64,000 bases of DNA from Deltaproteobacteria bacterium (GTDB lineage Bacteria; Desulfobacterota; Desulfobacteria; Desulfobacterales; SpSt-501): NCBI GenBank assembly GCA_016219005.1, contig JACRCN010000094.1, positions 62,001 to 126,000 on the forward strand, in the 5' to 3' direction. The translations under genes and the position numbers were made by a program. Below the pieces are notes generated by a model. The model had not been told where the DNA came from. It saw nothing but the letters and a program-made list of their open reading frames with translations, and searched no databases. This document shows positions 8,507-16,773 of this stretch, one piece after another (positions within the stretch are counted from its first letter, which is position 1; each line of letters opens with the position of its first letter).

Positions 8507-8908
8507 ATGGACCTCAGCGTCAAGACCCGGTCTCAGACCGAGCTGGTGGACATCACCGCGGAGGTGCGCCGGGCGGTGGCAGGCACGGGAGTGCGCGAAG
8601 GACTGTGCCTGGTCACTGTGCCCCACACCACCGCCGGGGTCACGATCAACGAGGCCGCCGACCCGAGTGTGGCGGCAGACATCCTCATGGTCCTGAACCA
8701 GATGGTCCCCTGGCAAGCCGGCTACCGCCACCGCGAGGGCAACTCCCCCGCCCACGTCAAATCGACCCTGGTGGGCGTCTCCCAGACGGTCGCCATCGCC
8801 AACGGTGACCTGGTGCTGGGCACCTGGCAGGGGATCTTTTTCTGCGAGTTCGACGGCCCGCGCAGCCGCCAGGTGCACGTACGCGTGCTGGAGGGGCGGT
8901 TCAGGTAA
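8507..8908 (+). CDS. YjbQ/UPF0047 family protein
   Basis: 133 residues, the normal family length. Conserved family segments are TVPHTTAGVTINE (about residues 43-55), RHREGNSPAHVKS and the C-terminal GTWQGIFFCEFDGPR. YjbQ proteins are small trimeric enzymes of uncertain role; some have weak thiamine-phosphate synthase activity. The gene lies just after the dsrC terminator with no strong ribosome site and may start a transcript with the next two genes. The family call is firm and the function is not established. Confidence 0.93.
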   Translation: MDLSVKTRSQTELVDITAEVRRAVAGTGVREGLCLVTVPHTTAGVTINEAADPSVAADILMVLNQMVPWQAGYRHREGNSPAHVKSTLVGVSQTVAIANGDLVLGTWQGIFFCEFDGPRSRQVHVRVLEGRFR

Positions 8909-8977
8909 GAGCGCGGCCCGGAGGGCCTCGAGGCGCTGTACTTGAGACCGGGGACGTTCGTGCTGCGGTCGAAATTT

Positions 8978-9469
8978 ATGGATGCTTCCGAGAAGCTGCC
9001 GATGGCCGAAACGGACAATGCATTGGACGACATCGATCGGACGATCCTGAACCGGATCCAGTCCGATTTCCCCATCACTCCCCGCCCCTACCGGAGCTTG
9101 GCCGAGGAGTTGGGCCTGGACGAACGCGATCTGATCGCGCGCGTCGCGCGCCTGAAGAGCTGCGGGGTCATCCGCCGTATCGGCGGCAACTTCGTGCCGG
9201 GCAAGCTCGGCTTCGTGAGCACGCTGTGCGCCGCCCGGGTGCCGGAGGAGAAAGTTGCGCATTTCACCGAAGTGGTCAACCGTCACCCCGGCGTTACCCA
9301 CAATTACCGGCGCGAGAACTCCTTCAACGTCTGGTTCACTTTCATCGCCCCCTCCATGGCGGACATCGACGCCAAGCTGAAGGCCATCGCCGCCGAAACC
9401 GGCGTGACCGAAATTCTCAACCTGCCCGCCACAAAAGTGTTCAAGATTAGGGCGCAATTTGATGTTTAG
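8978..9469 (+). CDS. Siroheme decarboxylase subunit (AhbA/AhbB, Lrp/AsnC-like)
   Basis: About 163 residues from the ATG at 8978 (a second ATG at 9002 is as plausible; no clear ribosome site decides). An N-terminal winged-helix of Lrp/AsnC type (DDIDRTILNRIQSDFPI) is followed by an RAM-like domain with HNYRRENSFNVWFTF, the signature of the AhbA/AhbB/NirDLGH proteins. These decarboxylate siroheme to didecarboxysiroheme on the alternative haem route of sulfate reducers, archaea and haem d1 producers. AhbA and AhbB normally act together; only one subunit is here, so the partner must be elsewhere. I cannot decide between AhbA and AhbB by eye. Confidence 0.85.
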   Translation: MDASEKLPMAETDNALDDIDRTILNRIQSDFPITPRPYRSLAEELGLDERDLIARVARLKSCGVIRRIGGNFVPGKLGFVSTLCAARVPEEKVAHFTEVVNRHPGVTHNYRRENSFNVWFTFIAPSMADIDAKLKAIAAETGVTEILNLPATKVFKIRAQFDV

Positions 9470-9482
9470 CGGATGCCGTTGA

Positions 9483-10298
9483 ATGATTTCAGTGCGTATT
9501 GCCGCCGTCGTCTTCAATTCTCCGAGAGGTAACACCCGCGCGAACCTAGATCGCATGGAAGACTGGGTGGCCGGCGCCCGGGCAAAAGGCGCCGGAATCG
9601 TCTGCTTCCCGGAGCTGAACATCACCGGATACGGGACTGACGCGGGAATGCAGCAGGAGGCCCAGCCCGTGCCCGGCCTGCTCACGGAGCGCATCTGCGC
9701 CATGGCCGCCCGTCACGGCCTCGTGATCCTGGCCGGCCTGGCGGAGCAGGCCGGCGACGGCCGCATCTGCGCGAGCCACCTGGTCGTCGCACCGGCGGGC
9801 CTCCTCGGCCGGTACCGCAAGCTGCACATCGCCCCCCCCGAGCAGCCGGTGTTTTCGGCCGGCGACCGCGTGCCCATTTTCGAGGCCTGCGGAATCCGAT
9901 TCGGAATTCAGCTCTGCTACGACGCGCACTTCCCCGAGCTTTCAGCCCGCATGGCGCTCGACGGGGCCGACGTGATCTTCATGCCCCACGCCTCCCCACG
10001 GGGCAGCTCCGAGGAAAAACGATCGTCATGGATGCGGCACCTGCCGGCGCGGGCCTTCGACAACGGGGTTTTTGTCGTGGCGTGCAATCAAGCCGGCGAC
10101 AACGGCGCCGGTCTGACGTTTCCCGGCCTCGCCATGGCGATCGGCCCGGACGGCCGGGTGATCGCAGCGGAGGCCGGTGGACAGGAAGGCCTGCTGGTCA
10201 CCGATTTGGACGCCGCTCGGCTCGCCGCCGTCCGCAGCCACCCCATGCGCTACTTCCCACCCCACCGCCGTCCGGACATTTATCGTCTGGCGGAATGA
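9483..10298 (+). CDS. Carbon-nitrogen hydrolase (nitrilase superfamily)
   Basis: 271 residues. The catalytic triad of the family is visible: E44 in CFPELNITGYG, K113 in YRKLHIAPPEQ and C145 in GIQLCYDAHFPEL. These enzymes hydrolyse amides, carbamoyl groups or nitriles in the cytoplasm; this sequence looks like an amidase, not a true nitrilase, but the substrate cannot be named. It begins 13 bases after the siroheme decarboxylase gene and may be cotranscribed. No frame damage is seen. Confidence 0.9.
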   Translation: MISVRIAAVVFNSPRGNTRANLDRMEDWVAGARAKGAGIVCFPELNITGYGTDAGMQQEAQPVPGLLTERICAMAARHGLVILAGLAEQAGDGRICASHLVVAPAGLLGRYRKLHIAPPEQPVFSAGDRVPIFEACGIRFGIQLCYDAHFPELSARMALDGADVIFMPHASPRGSSEEKRSSWMRHLPARAFDNGVFVVACNQAGDNGAGLTFPGLAMAIGPDGRVIAAEAGGQEGLLVTDLDAARLAAVRSHPMRYFPPHRRPDIYRLAE

Positions 10299-10328
10299 GA
10301 CCGCAGCCATCACTTGCCAGCGCCCGGT

Positions 10329-10653
10329 TCAGCGATACACCAGAACCGGGATATTGGAATGCGTCAGCACTTTTTGAGTCTCGCTGCCGATCGGGAGCGC
10401 TCCGACACCTCGCCTTCCGCGGGATGCCATCATGATGAGGTCGCAGCCCTTCTGATCCGCCACTCGGATGATGGGCGTCGTGAGGAGAATCGTTCGTCTC
10501 ATAAACGAGGCCGCAGGCAACGCCCGCTTCCCTGGCTGCTTTGTCGATCACCGCCAAGGCCACTTCCGCCTCGACGCGCCATCGCTTGGCCGCCAACCCC
10601 TGCGCTTCTGCGGGGATCTCCATGTGGCAAGAATACGCGTGCTGCTTGGGCAT
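10329..10653 (-). pseudogene. Universal stress protein (UspA) remnant, N-terminally truncated and frameshifted
   Basis: Two minus-strand frames together give a UspA C-terminal two-thirds. From 10653 one frame reads EAQGLAAKRWRVEAEVAL and on to ACGLVYETNDSP; near 10500 the frame shifts and continues VADQKGCDLIMMASRGRRG, with the UspA nucleotide motif GSETQKVLTHSNIPVLVYR and stop at 10329. The first ~40 residues (the usual KILVPVDGS part) are missing, because the downstream end of the rarD-like gene lies at 10678. One frameshift plus the lost start make it a pseudogene. A complete UspA gene exists at 58334. Confidence 0.8.
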
Positions 10654-10677
10654 CGCGCAAAAAAAAAATCAAACGGC

Positions 10678-11592
10678 TCAGGGCATGCGCCGGTAGGTGC
10701 GCACCGAGTCGATGGAATAGATCGCAAGAGCCGTCCAGATCATGGCGAAGGTCCACACCTGGGCCGCCGTGAACGGCTCGCCGTAGACGAGGACCGCCAG
10801 CAGAAACATGCCGCTCGGAGCGATGTACTGCATCAGACCGACCGTGGACAGGTTGATCCGCCGGGCCCCGAGGTTGAAGAACAGCAGCGGGATTGCCGTG
10901 AAGACCCCCGTTCCGATCAGAAGGGCATCCAGCGATCGGCTGCCGTGGAAAAGAGCACCGGCCCCCTGGCCCTCGAGGTAAACGAGGTAGGCGATGCCGG
11001 GGGCCGTCAGCAGCAGCGTCTCGACGGTGAGGCCCACGAGGGAACTCACGGGCGCCACTTTGCGGATCAGACCATAAAGCCCGAAAGAGAAGCCCAGGGT
11101 CAGCGCAATCCAGGGCAGCTCGCCGGAGGACACCGTGCGAAAAATGACCGCCGCGCAAGCGAGCAGCACCGCCAGGGCCTGCGGCCGCCGCAGCCGCTCT
11201 TTCAGAAACACCATGCCGAGCAGCACGTTCACCAGCGGGTTGATGTAATAACCGAGGCTTGCCTGCAACATGTAACCGCCATTGACGGCCCAGATGTAGA
11301 GCAGCCAGTTGCCGCTCACCAGAAGTGTGGTCAGCGTGAGAATCAGCACGGTGCGGGGGGTTTTTAATACACGCTGGAATTCTTCCCAGCGGTGCTGGGC
11401 CAGCGTGAGTCCCATCAGGAAGATAAACGACCACACCACGCGGTGGGTGACGATTTCCAACGCCGGCACCTGCTGCATGGCCTTCCAGTAGACGGGGCTG
11501 ATGCCCCAGATAAAAAAGGCCATCCCGGCGTATAAGACGCCGGCCGCGGTTTCACGGCGCGCCCTTGCGAGCGGCGTTTCTTCAGGGTTCAT
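10678..11592 (-). CDS. RarD-like EamA/DMT-family permease
   Basis: 304 residues from the ATG at 11592, preceded by an AGGA-type site; the open frame extends further upstream but without support. Ten hydrophobic segments are visible, in two EamA halves, as in the drug/metabolite transporter superfamily. FIWGISPVYWKAMQQVPALEIVTHRVVWS and YYINPLVNVLLGMVFLKERL match the RarD subgroup (shortened here: FIWGISPVYWKA, HRVVWSF, NPLVNVLLG). The exported substrate of RarD is not known. It ends next to the UspA remnant. Confidence 0.88.
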   Translation of the reverse strand: MNPEETPLARARRETAAGVLYAGMAFFIWGISPVYWKAMQQVPALEIVTHRVVWSFIFLMGLTLAQHRWEEFQRVLKTPRTVLILTLTTLLVSGNWLLYIWAVNGGYMLQASLGYYINPLVNVLLGMVFLKERLRRPQALAVLLACAAVIFRTVSSGELPWIALTLGFSFGLYGLIRKVAPVSSLVGLTVETLLLTAPGIAYLVYLEGQGAGALFHGSRSLDALLIGTGVFTAIPLLFFNLGARRINLSTVGLMQYIAPSGMFLLAVLVYGEPFTAAQVWTFAMIWTALAIYSIDSVRTYRRMP

Positions 11593-11677
11593 TTTTATGG
11601 CTTTTCCGGAAAAGATACCGGATACGAAATACGGTATAAAAAGAAGAAAAGAGGTTTTTATCCGCCATCGATGCGCT

Positions 11678-12448
11678 TTAGCGAAAGACGCGGTCGGCCA
11701 GGGCCGGGAACTCGGCGCGGGCCCGCGCGGTTTCACGGGTATCGATTTCAGCCGTGATAATCTCCCCGCCTTCGCCGCCTTCGGCCAGCACTTTCCCCCA
11801 GGGATCCACGATCATGCTGTGGCCGCCGTAGCGCTTGCCGGCGTTCTCGCCGGCGCAGTTGCAGGATACCAGGAAAGCCAGGTTCTCATGCGCCCGCACA
11901 CGGTTGAAAAGCCGCCAGGCCTCGATGCGTGCCAACGGCCATGCGGACGGGATGAGGAAGATCTCTGCCCCCCCATCCACCATGCGCCGGAACAGTTCGG
12001 GGAAGCGCAGGTCGTAGCAGGTGGAGAATCCGGTGCGGCCCCAAGGGGTGTCGACCACGACAATCTCTTTGCCGGGGGTCAGAAGTTTGGTTTCATCCGA
12101 CTGATATCCGAACAGATGAATCTTGCGGTAGCATGCGAGGATCTCGCCGGTCGGTCCGATGAAGACGGTACTATTAAAGAGACCGTCGGCGTTACGCTCC
12201 ACGAGACTGCCCATGACAATGTGGCATCGCCGTTCGCGCGCTTTCTGCCTGAACGCGTTCACGGTGGGGCCGTCGAGAGTTTCGCTCTCCGCGGCGTACC
12301 GATCAAATGAGAAGAATCCGCACGGCCAGATTTCGGGCAGCAGCATAAGGTCCACCGCCGTGGCTTGATCGATCCTTGCCAGGGCGTGTTCGATGTTTTT
12401 GGCCTTCGACCGGTTGGTCATCTCCAACTGGATGCTGGCAACGCGCAT
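11678..12448 (-). CDS. Carbon-nitrogen hydrolase, Nit2/omega-amidase-like
   Basis: 256 residues from the ATG at 12448, which has an excellent ribosome site (gaggaggg). The triad is E39 (LLPEIWPCG), K109 (YRKIHLFGYQSDE) and C144 (STCYDLRFPELFR). The YRKIHLF and CYDLRFPEL blocks are those of the Nit2/YafV group, which remove the omega-amide from alpha-keto acid amides such as 2-oxoglutaramate. It is the second nitrilase-family gene in 3 kb but the two are not close copies. It is divergent from the gntR gene with a 158-base spacer. Confidence 0.88.
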   Translation of the reverse strand: MRVASIQLEMTNRSKAKNIEHALARIDQATAVDLMLLPEIWPCGFFSFDRYAAESETLDGPTVNAFRQKARERRCHIVMGSLVERNADGLFNSTVFIGPTGEILACYRKIHLFGYQSDETKLLTPGKEIVVVDTPWGRTGFSTCYDLRFPELFRRMVDGGAEIFLIPSAWPLARIEAWRLFNRVRAHENLAFLVSCNCAGENAGKRYGGHSMIVDPWGKVLAEGGEGGEIITAEIDTRETARARAEFPALADRVFR

Positions 12449-12566
12449 AATTCCCTCCTCGAACGTGGGCTTCCCATATATCACAGTGCCGCTCCCATTG
12501 AAATATCTAGCGCGAAAGGCATGCAGGTGTCGGTTTGGGTTTTACAGAAGTATGATTGAATTTATA

Positions 12567-12596
12567 TTGACACTTGCGGTGTCTTTGGATTATCAA
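12567..12596 (+). promoter_or_regulatory. gntR promoter with overlapping palindromic operator
   Basis: The -35 ttgaca (12567-12572) and -10 tatcaa (12591-12596) are 18 bases apart. A perfect palindrome, gacac-ttgcg-gtgtc (12569-12583), overlaps the -35 box, the right place for autorepression by the GntR protein encoded next. The predicted transcript start is only a few bases before the chosen ATG, so the message may be almost leaderless. Confidence 0.6.
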
Positions 12597-12606
12597 TGTA
12601 TCCACT

Positions 12607-13353
12607 ATGAATACAAAAATAATTCAAAATCGGAAAAAGGATAGGTCATCCCCGGCGTCACTTGCCCGCAACGCTTACGATGAGTTGAAGAACCGAATCA
12701 TTCGATTGACCTACTCCCCCGGAGAAAACCTTCTGGAGGAACGCTTGCGAACAGAGCTCAAGGTCAGCCGGACCCCCATCCGGATGGCATTGAGCAAGTT
12801 GGAGCAGGAGGGGTTGGTGTTCCACCGCCCCGGGCGGGGCTATTTCATCCAGGATATCCGTTTGGATCATGTCCAATCGCTGTTTCAGGTTCGAGAATAT
12901 CTCGAAGTGCCGGCCACGAAGCTTGCAACCACAAACGCGTCCGATGAGGACCTATGCGAGCTCCATGAATTCGTGCAGAAGATGGATCTGTCAATCCAGA
13001 ACCGGGAATACGATGCCTACCTGGACCGGGCGGTGGAGTTCCATTACCGGATTGCGCTTATGACCAAGAACGACATCCTCTGCGGGATGATCAAGGGGTT
13101 GAACGAGAAGCTCTCGATGGTCAGCCGTATTCTGCTCGCATCCGAGAGCAAATTGGTGAGATCGCACATCGAGCACAACCAGATCCTCGTGCTGATGCTG
13201 AAAAAAGACGCGGAGGGGGCAGCTCGACTTGCCCGGCAGCATGTCTGCGACAGTTCGCAGCGACATCTCCAACTCCTTCAATCCAAGGTGGAGCTTTTGT
13301 CGATTGCCCTGCCTCGCGGCAGTTACAAAGAATGGAAGCCACCTCAAAAATAG
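12607..13353 (+). CDS. GntR-family (FadR/VanR-type) transcriptional regulator
   Basis: 248 residues from the ATG at 12607. The N-terminal winged helix (about 30-95) has the GntR core YDELKNRIIRLTYSPGENLLEE cut here to its key parts: ARNAYDELKNRIIRL, LKVSRTPIRMALSKLEQEGL and RGYFI. The rest is an all-helical FCD-type ligand domain with VREYLEVPATKLA and a metal/acid-binding pattern (EFHYRIALM, H-containing LVRSHIEHNQIL). FCD regulators of this kind respond to carboxylic acids and usually repress an adjacent catabolic operon. Here that would be the MBL, HMG-CoA-lyase-like, TRAP and CoA-transferase genes that follow. No ribosome site is visible, in line with a near-leaderless message. Confidence 0.88.
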   Translation: MNTKIIQNRKKDRSSPASLARNAYDELKNRIIRLTYSPGENLLEERLRTELKVSRTPIRMALSKLEQEGLVFHRPGRGYFIQDIRLDHVQSLFQVREYLEVPATKLATTNASDEDLCELHEFVQKMDLSIQNREYDAYLDRAVEFHYRIALMTKNDILCGMIKGLNEKLSMVSRILLASESKLVRSHIEHNQILVLMLKKDAEGAARLARQHVCDSSQRHLQLLQSKVELLSIALPRGSYKEWKPPQK

Positions 13354-13503
13354 CAGGTCACAGCCGAGGACAAGGCACACGCCGATGAAAAAGCGCAGCA
13401 ACCGCGTCAGGTGGTGAGCATTTTTCAGAGTCGGGCCACGCCGCCAGCGACTGTCAGATGCATTTTTGAGATAGCTTCGGGTAAACCTGTAAAGGAGGGG
13501 GAT

Positions 13504-14259
13504 ATGCCGTTATCAATTCTTCCACTGGTTACCGCGCGATTGGCGGCCGAGGCCGGACGCCTGACGTTCCTGCGCAATTATGGAAAACGTATTTGGATCC
13601 CGGCGCCGTTTTACCTCATACAGGGAGCGGATGAGCCGATCTTGGTGGACACCAGCGGGCAAGCGGACTTGATGCAGGGGCTCAGAACCGAACCGGTTGA
13701 GCACGTCATGGGGTTCGAAGATGCATTGGCGATGGCCGGTCTCAAGCCGGGCGACATTCGACGCGTTATCCACACTCACCTAATGTATGACCACTGTGCC
13801 AACTCGCGCTATTTGCCGAATGCCAAATTCATCGTCCAAAAAAAAGAAATCGATTTTGCTCTGGACCCCCACCCGATGTTCGCCGGAGTTTATCAACGGC
13901 ACCTCTTCGAGACATTGCCTTTCGAGGTCATTGAAGGCGACCACGAACTTATGCCCGGTATTCGGCTGCTATTCACACCGGGCCATACGCCGGGCAACCA
14001 GTCGGTTGCCGTTTCAACAGCAGACGGATGGACCGTAATCACCGGATTTTGCTGCCTCGCCGAGAGCTTCGCCCCGCAAAAGAGCCCAGCGTGGGTCACC
14101 GACAGGGTTCCAGTGGTCGTCCCACCCGGCATCCACACCGACATGCTCCAAGCATACGAAAGCATGCTGAAGGTCAAGAACTTTGCCGATGTCATTATCC
14201 CATTCCATGACCCGTTTTCCCCCGCTCGGGTGCGGATCGCGGAGAAGCAACCATCATGA
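13504..14259 (+). CDS. Metallo-beta-lactamase-fold protein, AHL-lactonase-like, with altered metal ligands
   Basis: 251 residues from the ATG at 13504 (ribosome site aaggaggggg). The overall pattern is that of the quorum-quenching lactonase/MBL family: PFYLIQGADEPILVDT, an HxHxDH region, GHTPGNQSV near 160 and a terminal FHDP. The usual second histidine is replaced: the motif reads H92-L-M94-Y-D96-H97, and the position that normally carries the bridging aspartate reads TGFCC. H161 and a late histidine remain. A changed metal site suggests single-metal or different chemistry. It overlaps the next gene by four bases (ATGA), so it is part of the same pathway; hydrolysis of a lactone or thioester is a reasonable guess only. 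Confidence 0.85.
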   Translation: MPLSILPLVTARLAAEAGRLTFLRNYGKRIWIPAPFYLIQGADEPILVDTSGQADLMQGLRTEPVEHVMGFEDALAMAGLKPGDIRRVIHTHLMYDHCANSRYLPNAKFIVQKKEIDFALDPHPMFAGVYQRHLFETLPFEVIEGDHELMPGIRLLFTPGHTPGNQSVAVSTADGWTVITGFCCLAESFAPQKSPAWVTDRVPVVVPPGIHTDMLQAYESMLKVKNFADVIIPFHDPFSPARVRIAEKQPS

Positions 14260-15179
14260 TCCTGCCACGCACGGTGCAAGTGGTTGAGGTGGGGCCACGC
14301 GATGGGTTTCAGATGGAGAAGACCTTCATCGCCACCGAAACAAAAATTGAAATCGTGAATGCGCTCGCGCGCTGTGGCTTTCCCAAAATGGAGGTGACCT
14401 CCTTCATTTCCCACAAGGCCATACCGCAGATGAGTGACGCGGCAAAGGTGATCGCCGGCATTGATCGCAGCTTGGGTGTTCGCGCAGCCGCGCTGGTGCC
14501 CAACCCCAAGGGCGCGGAAAACGCCGCCGCGGCCGGCGTCGATGAGATGGTCACGTTCGTCTCCGCGACGGAGAGCCACAACCGCAGCAATGTGAACCGG
14601 ACCATCGCGGAGTCTCTGGCAGGATTTAAGACGGTGATGAAGATCGCCCGGGAAGCACACATCCAGGTAGCAACGGGAATCGCTGTAGCGTTCGGCTGTC
14701 CCTTCGAAGGTGATGTGCCGGCAGAGCGAGTGGCCTTCATGGTTGGCAGGCTTTTGGATTTGGGCGTGCATGCCGTCACCCTCGGCGACACAACCGGGCT
14801 CGCCACCCCTCCCATTGTGGCGCGCACGTGCGAGCATTTACTGAAACTCTACCCCGACCTGAAGCTTTCCCTGCATTTCCACAATACCCGCGGCATCGGA
14901 TTGGTGAACGTCTTTGCCGCGCTGGAACTCGGCATAACGACATTTGAGTCGTCGGTAGGCGGTTTGGGCGGGTGTCCGTTTGCGCCGGGAGCGACCGGCA
15001 ATGTCTGCACGGAAGACATGGTCTACATGTTCAAGGAATTGGGAATTCTCACGGGGATCGACCTGGATGAATTGATCAAGGTTGCCCGGCGTGTCGAAGG
15101 AGTGATCGGCCGCCCCCTGCCGGGCCAGGTAATGAAATCCGGAACCCGCAGCTATCGTTCCCCTTTGCCGAAACACTAA
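14256..15179 (+). CDS. HMG-CoA-lyase-like aldolase (pyruvate carboxyltransferase family)
   Basis: 307 residues. The family cleaves 3-hydroxy-3-methylglutaryl-CoA to acetyl-CoA and acetoacetate, or related acyl-CoA such as citramalyl-CoA or 3-hydroxy-3-isohexenylglutaryl-CoA. Catalytic features present are VGPRDGFQ (Arg-Asp metal/substrate site), EVTSF, HFHNTRG with its metal histidines, and the signature loop GGLGGCPFAPGATGN with the catalytic cysteine. It overlaps the MBL gene (ATGA) and lies 21 bases before the TRAP binding protein. With the class III CoA transferase at the operon end, the logic is uptake, CoA activation and aldol cleavage of a branched hydroxy-dicarboxylate. The substrate is not defined by sequence. 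Confidence 0.9.
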   Translation: MILPRTVQVVEVGPRDGFQMEKTFIATETKIEIVNALARCGFPKMEVTSFISHKAIPQMSDAAKVIAGIDRSLGVRAAALVPNPKGAENAAAAGVDEMVTFVSATESHNRSNVNRTIAESLAGFKTVMKIAREAHIQVATGIAVAFGCPFEGDVPAERVAFMVGRLLDLGVHAVTLGDTTGLATPPIVARTCEHLLKLYPDLKLSLHFHNTRGIGLVNVFAALELGITTFESSVGGLGGCPFAPGATGNVCTEDMVYMFKELGILTGIDLDELIKVARRVEGVIGRPLPGQVMKSGTRSYRSPLPKH

Positions 15180-15200
15180 CATCATCATTGAGGAGGGGTT

Positions 15201-16202
15201 ATGAAACGTATTTTGAGCAGCTTCGTCATCACAGCCTTACTGACCTTCACCTTGATGGCCATGGCTGCGGCCCAGGCCGCCCCGCTGCAGCTCAAAATCA
15301 ACACCATATCGGCGACCGACAGTCCCTGGCACAAAGCCATGCTGAAGTTCAGTGAAAACGTAAAGGCGAAATCGAAGGGCGGCATCGAGGTCCTGGTCTA
15401 CACCGACGGCCAACTGGGCGACATTTCCCATACGCTAACGAGCATGCAGATGGGCACGATAGACATGGGATACTTCGGGCTTGGATCCGCTGTTTATCTC
15501 AAGCCGTACAGCGCCGTTTCCATCATCTACGTTCCCTATCTCTTTAAGAACAAACAGGAGGCGACGCGAATTCTGAACGAGCCGGTCTTCCAGGACATCT
15601 TTGACAAGGCGGCCAAGGAAAGCGGAGTCCGGATCTTTTCCGCTTACGGCGCCCGTTCTCCGCGAGCCATTCAAACCACCAAGGGCCCCATTCAGAAGCC
15701 GGAGGATCTCAAAGGAATGAAGCTCCGCATACCGGGAATGGAGATCTTTCTTGCAACCTTCCGGGCACTGGACGTTAAGCCCACCTCGCTGCCGATGACC
15801 GAGATTTACATGGCCCTTCAGCAAGGGGTTGTGGAGGGGCAGGACAATGGGTTTGACCTTGCCATGCCGCTCAAATTCCATGAAGCCGCCAAATACTGGT
15901 GTGCCACGGACCACGTCTACGAGGTGACCGGGTGGTTCATCTCGGAAAAGCTTTGGACGAAACTCAATCCCGACGAGAAGAAGATTTTCCTGGAAGCGGC
16001 CCGCGAAGCGGGGCAGATAGCGACCGACCTGGTGGAGCAGCTCGACAAGAACTCCATCGAGACTCTCAAGAAAAGCGGCTGCACCTACACGGTGCCCGAC
16101 AAGGAGGCCTTCAAGAAGGCGTGGGCCGATGTCTACAAGCCGTTCGAGGGCAAGGTGTGGCCGGAGGGTATGGTTCAAAAGGTCCAGAACATGCAAAAAT
16201 AG
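15201..16202 (+). CDS. TRAP transporter periplasmic binding protein (DctP family)
   Basis: 333 residues with a strong ribosome site (gaggagggg). Residues 1-27 are a Sec signal peptide ending near AAAQA-AP. The family core is clear: TDGQLGD, KGMKLRIPGMEIF (the substrate-clamping arginine sits in KLRIPG), MALQQGVVEGQDNG and EVTGWFISEKLW. It captures a carboxylate in the periplasm for the DctQM membrane subunits encoded next. Its genetic context predicts the substrate of the adjoining lyase/CoA transferase pathway. Confidence 0.95.
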   Translation: MKRILSSFVITALLTFTLMAMAAAQAAPLQLKINTISATDSPWHKAMLKFSENVKAKSKGGIEVLVYTDGQLGDISHTLTSMQMGTIDMGYFGLGSAVYLKPYSAVSIIYVPYLFKNKQEATRILNEPVFQDIFDKAAKESGVRIFSAYGARSPRAIQTTKGPIQKPEDLKGMKLRIPGMEIFLATFRALDVKPTSLPMTEIYMALQQGVVEGQDNGFDLAMPLKFHEAAKYWCATDHVYEVTGWFISEKLWTKLNPDEKKIFLEAAREAGQIATDLVEQLDKNSIETLKKSGCTYTVPDKEAFKKAWADVYKPFEGKVWPEGMVQKVQNMQK

Positions 16203-16221
16203 TCTTGATAGGCATTTTCCT

Positions 16222-16252
16222 GCCGCCGCTATCTCTTGCCGATAGCGGCGGC
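16222..16252 (+). other. Intercistronic hairpin between dctP and dctQ
   Basis: A perfect 12-base-pair stem, gccgccgctatc with gatagcggcggc, closes a 7-base loop. No T-run follows, so it is more likely an mRNA-stabilising or attenuating structure that lets the binding protein be made in excess over the permease. Confidence 0.8.
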
Positions 16253-16268
16253 TCCTTGAGGTGGCTTT

Positions 16269-16772
16269 ATGATGTGGATCTTGGAACGATCCCTGGCATG
16301 GCTGGACAAGATTCTGCGATGGTACATCATTCTGCTCATGGCGGCCCTCGTGGTGCTGACCTTCATTCAAGTGGTGGCGCGGTACGTCATGAGCTCGCCT
16401 TTTACCGGCACCGACCAATTGGCGCGTATTTGCCTGGCATGGGTTACATTTATGGGCGCTGCCGTTGCCGCCAGGAGAAACACGAACATTCGAATCGACA
16501 GCATCGATCGACTGCTGCCAGATGCGGTCCGCAAAACCATGTTTCTGATCTTTGACATTATGCTGCTGATACTCTTATCGGTTCTGACACTCAAGGCTTA
16601 CGAGCTTACACAAATGGGAAGCTCGCAGGACATCATCGCCACGCCGTTCAGTTATGCGGTGATGTATGCATCGATTCTGGTTGGTTCGATGCTCATGCTG
16701 CTGTTCATCCTCATCCGGTTGCTTCATCGGCTCAACACTCCCGGCAGCTCTCCCCAAGTAAAAGTGAACTGA
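16269..16772 (+). CDS. TRAP transporter small permease (DctQ family)
   Basis: 167 residues with four hydrophobic segments, the normal DctQ design. YIILLMAALVVLTFIQVVARY and the following FTGTDQLARICLAWVTF (E/Q-rich second helix) are typical. The ribosome site gaggtgg precedes the ATG. It forms the membrane complex with the DctM gene that begins two bases after its stop. Confidence 0.93.
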   Translation: MMWILERSLAWLDKILRWYIILLMAALVVLTFIQVVARYVMSSPFTGTDQLARICLAWVTFMGAAVAARRNTNIRIDSIDRLLPDAVRKTMFLIFDIMLLILLSVLTLKAYELTQMGSSQDIIATPFSYAVMYASILVGSMLMLLFILIRLLHRLNTPGSSPQVKVN

Positions 16773-16773
16773 C

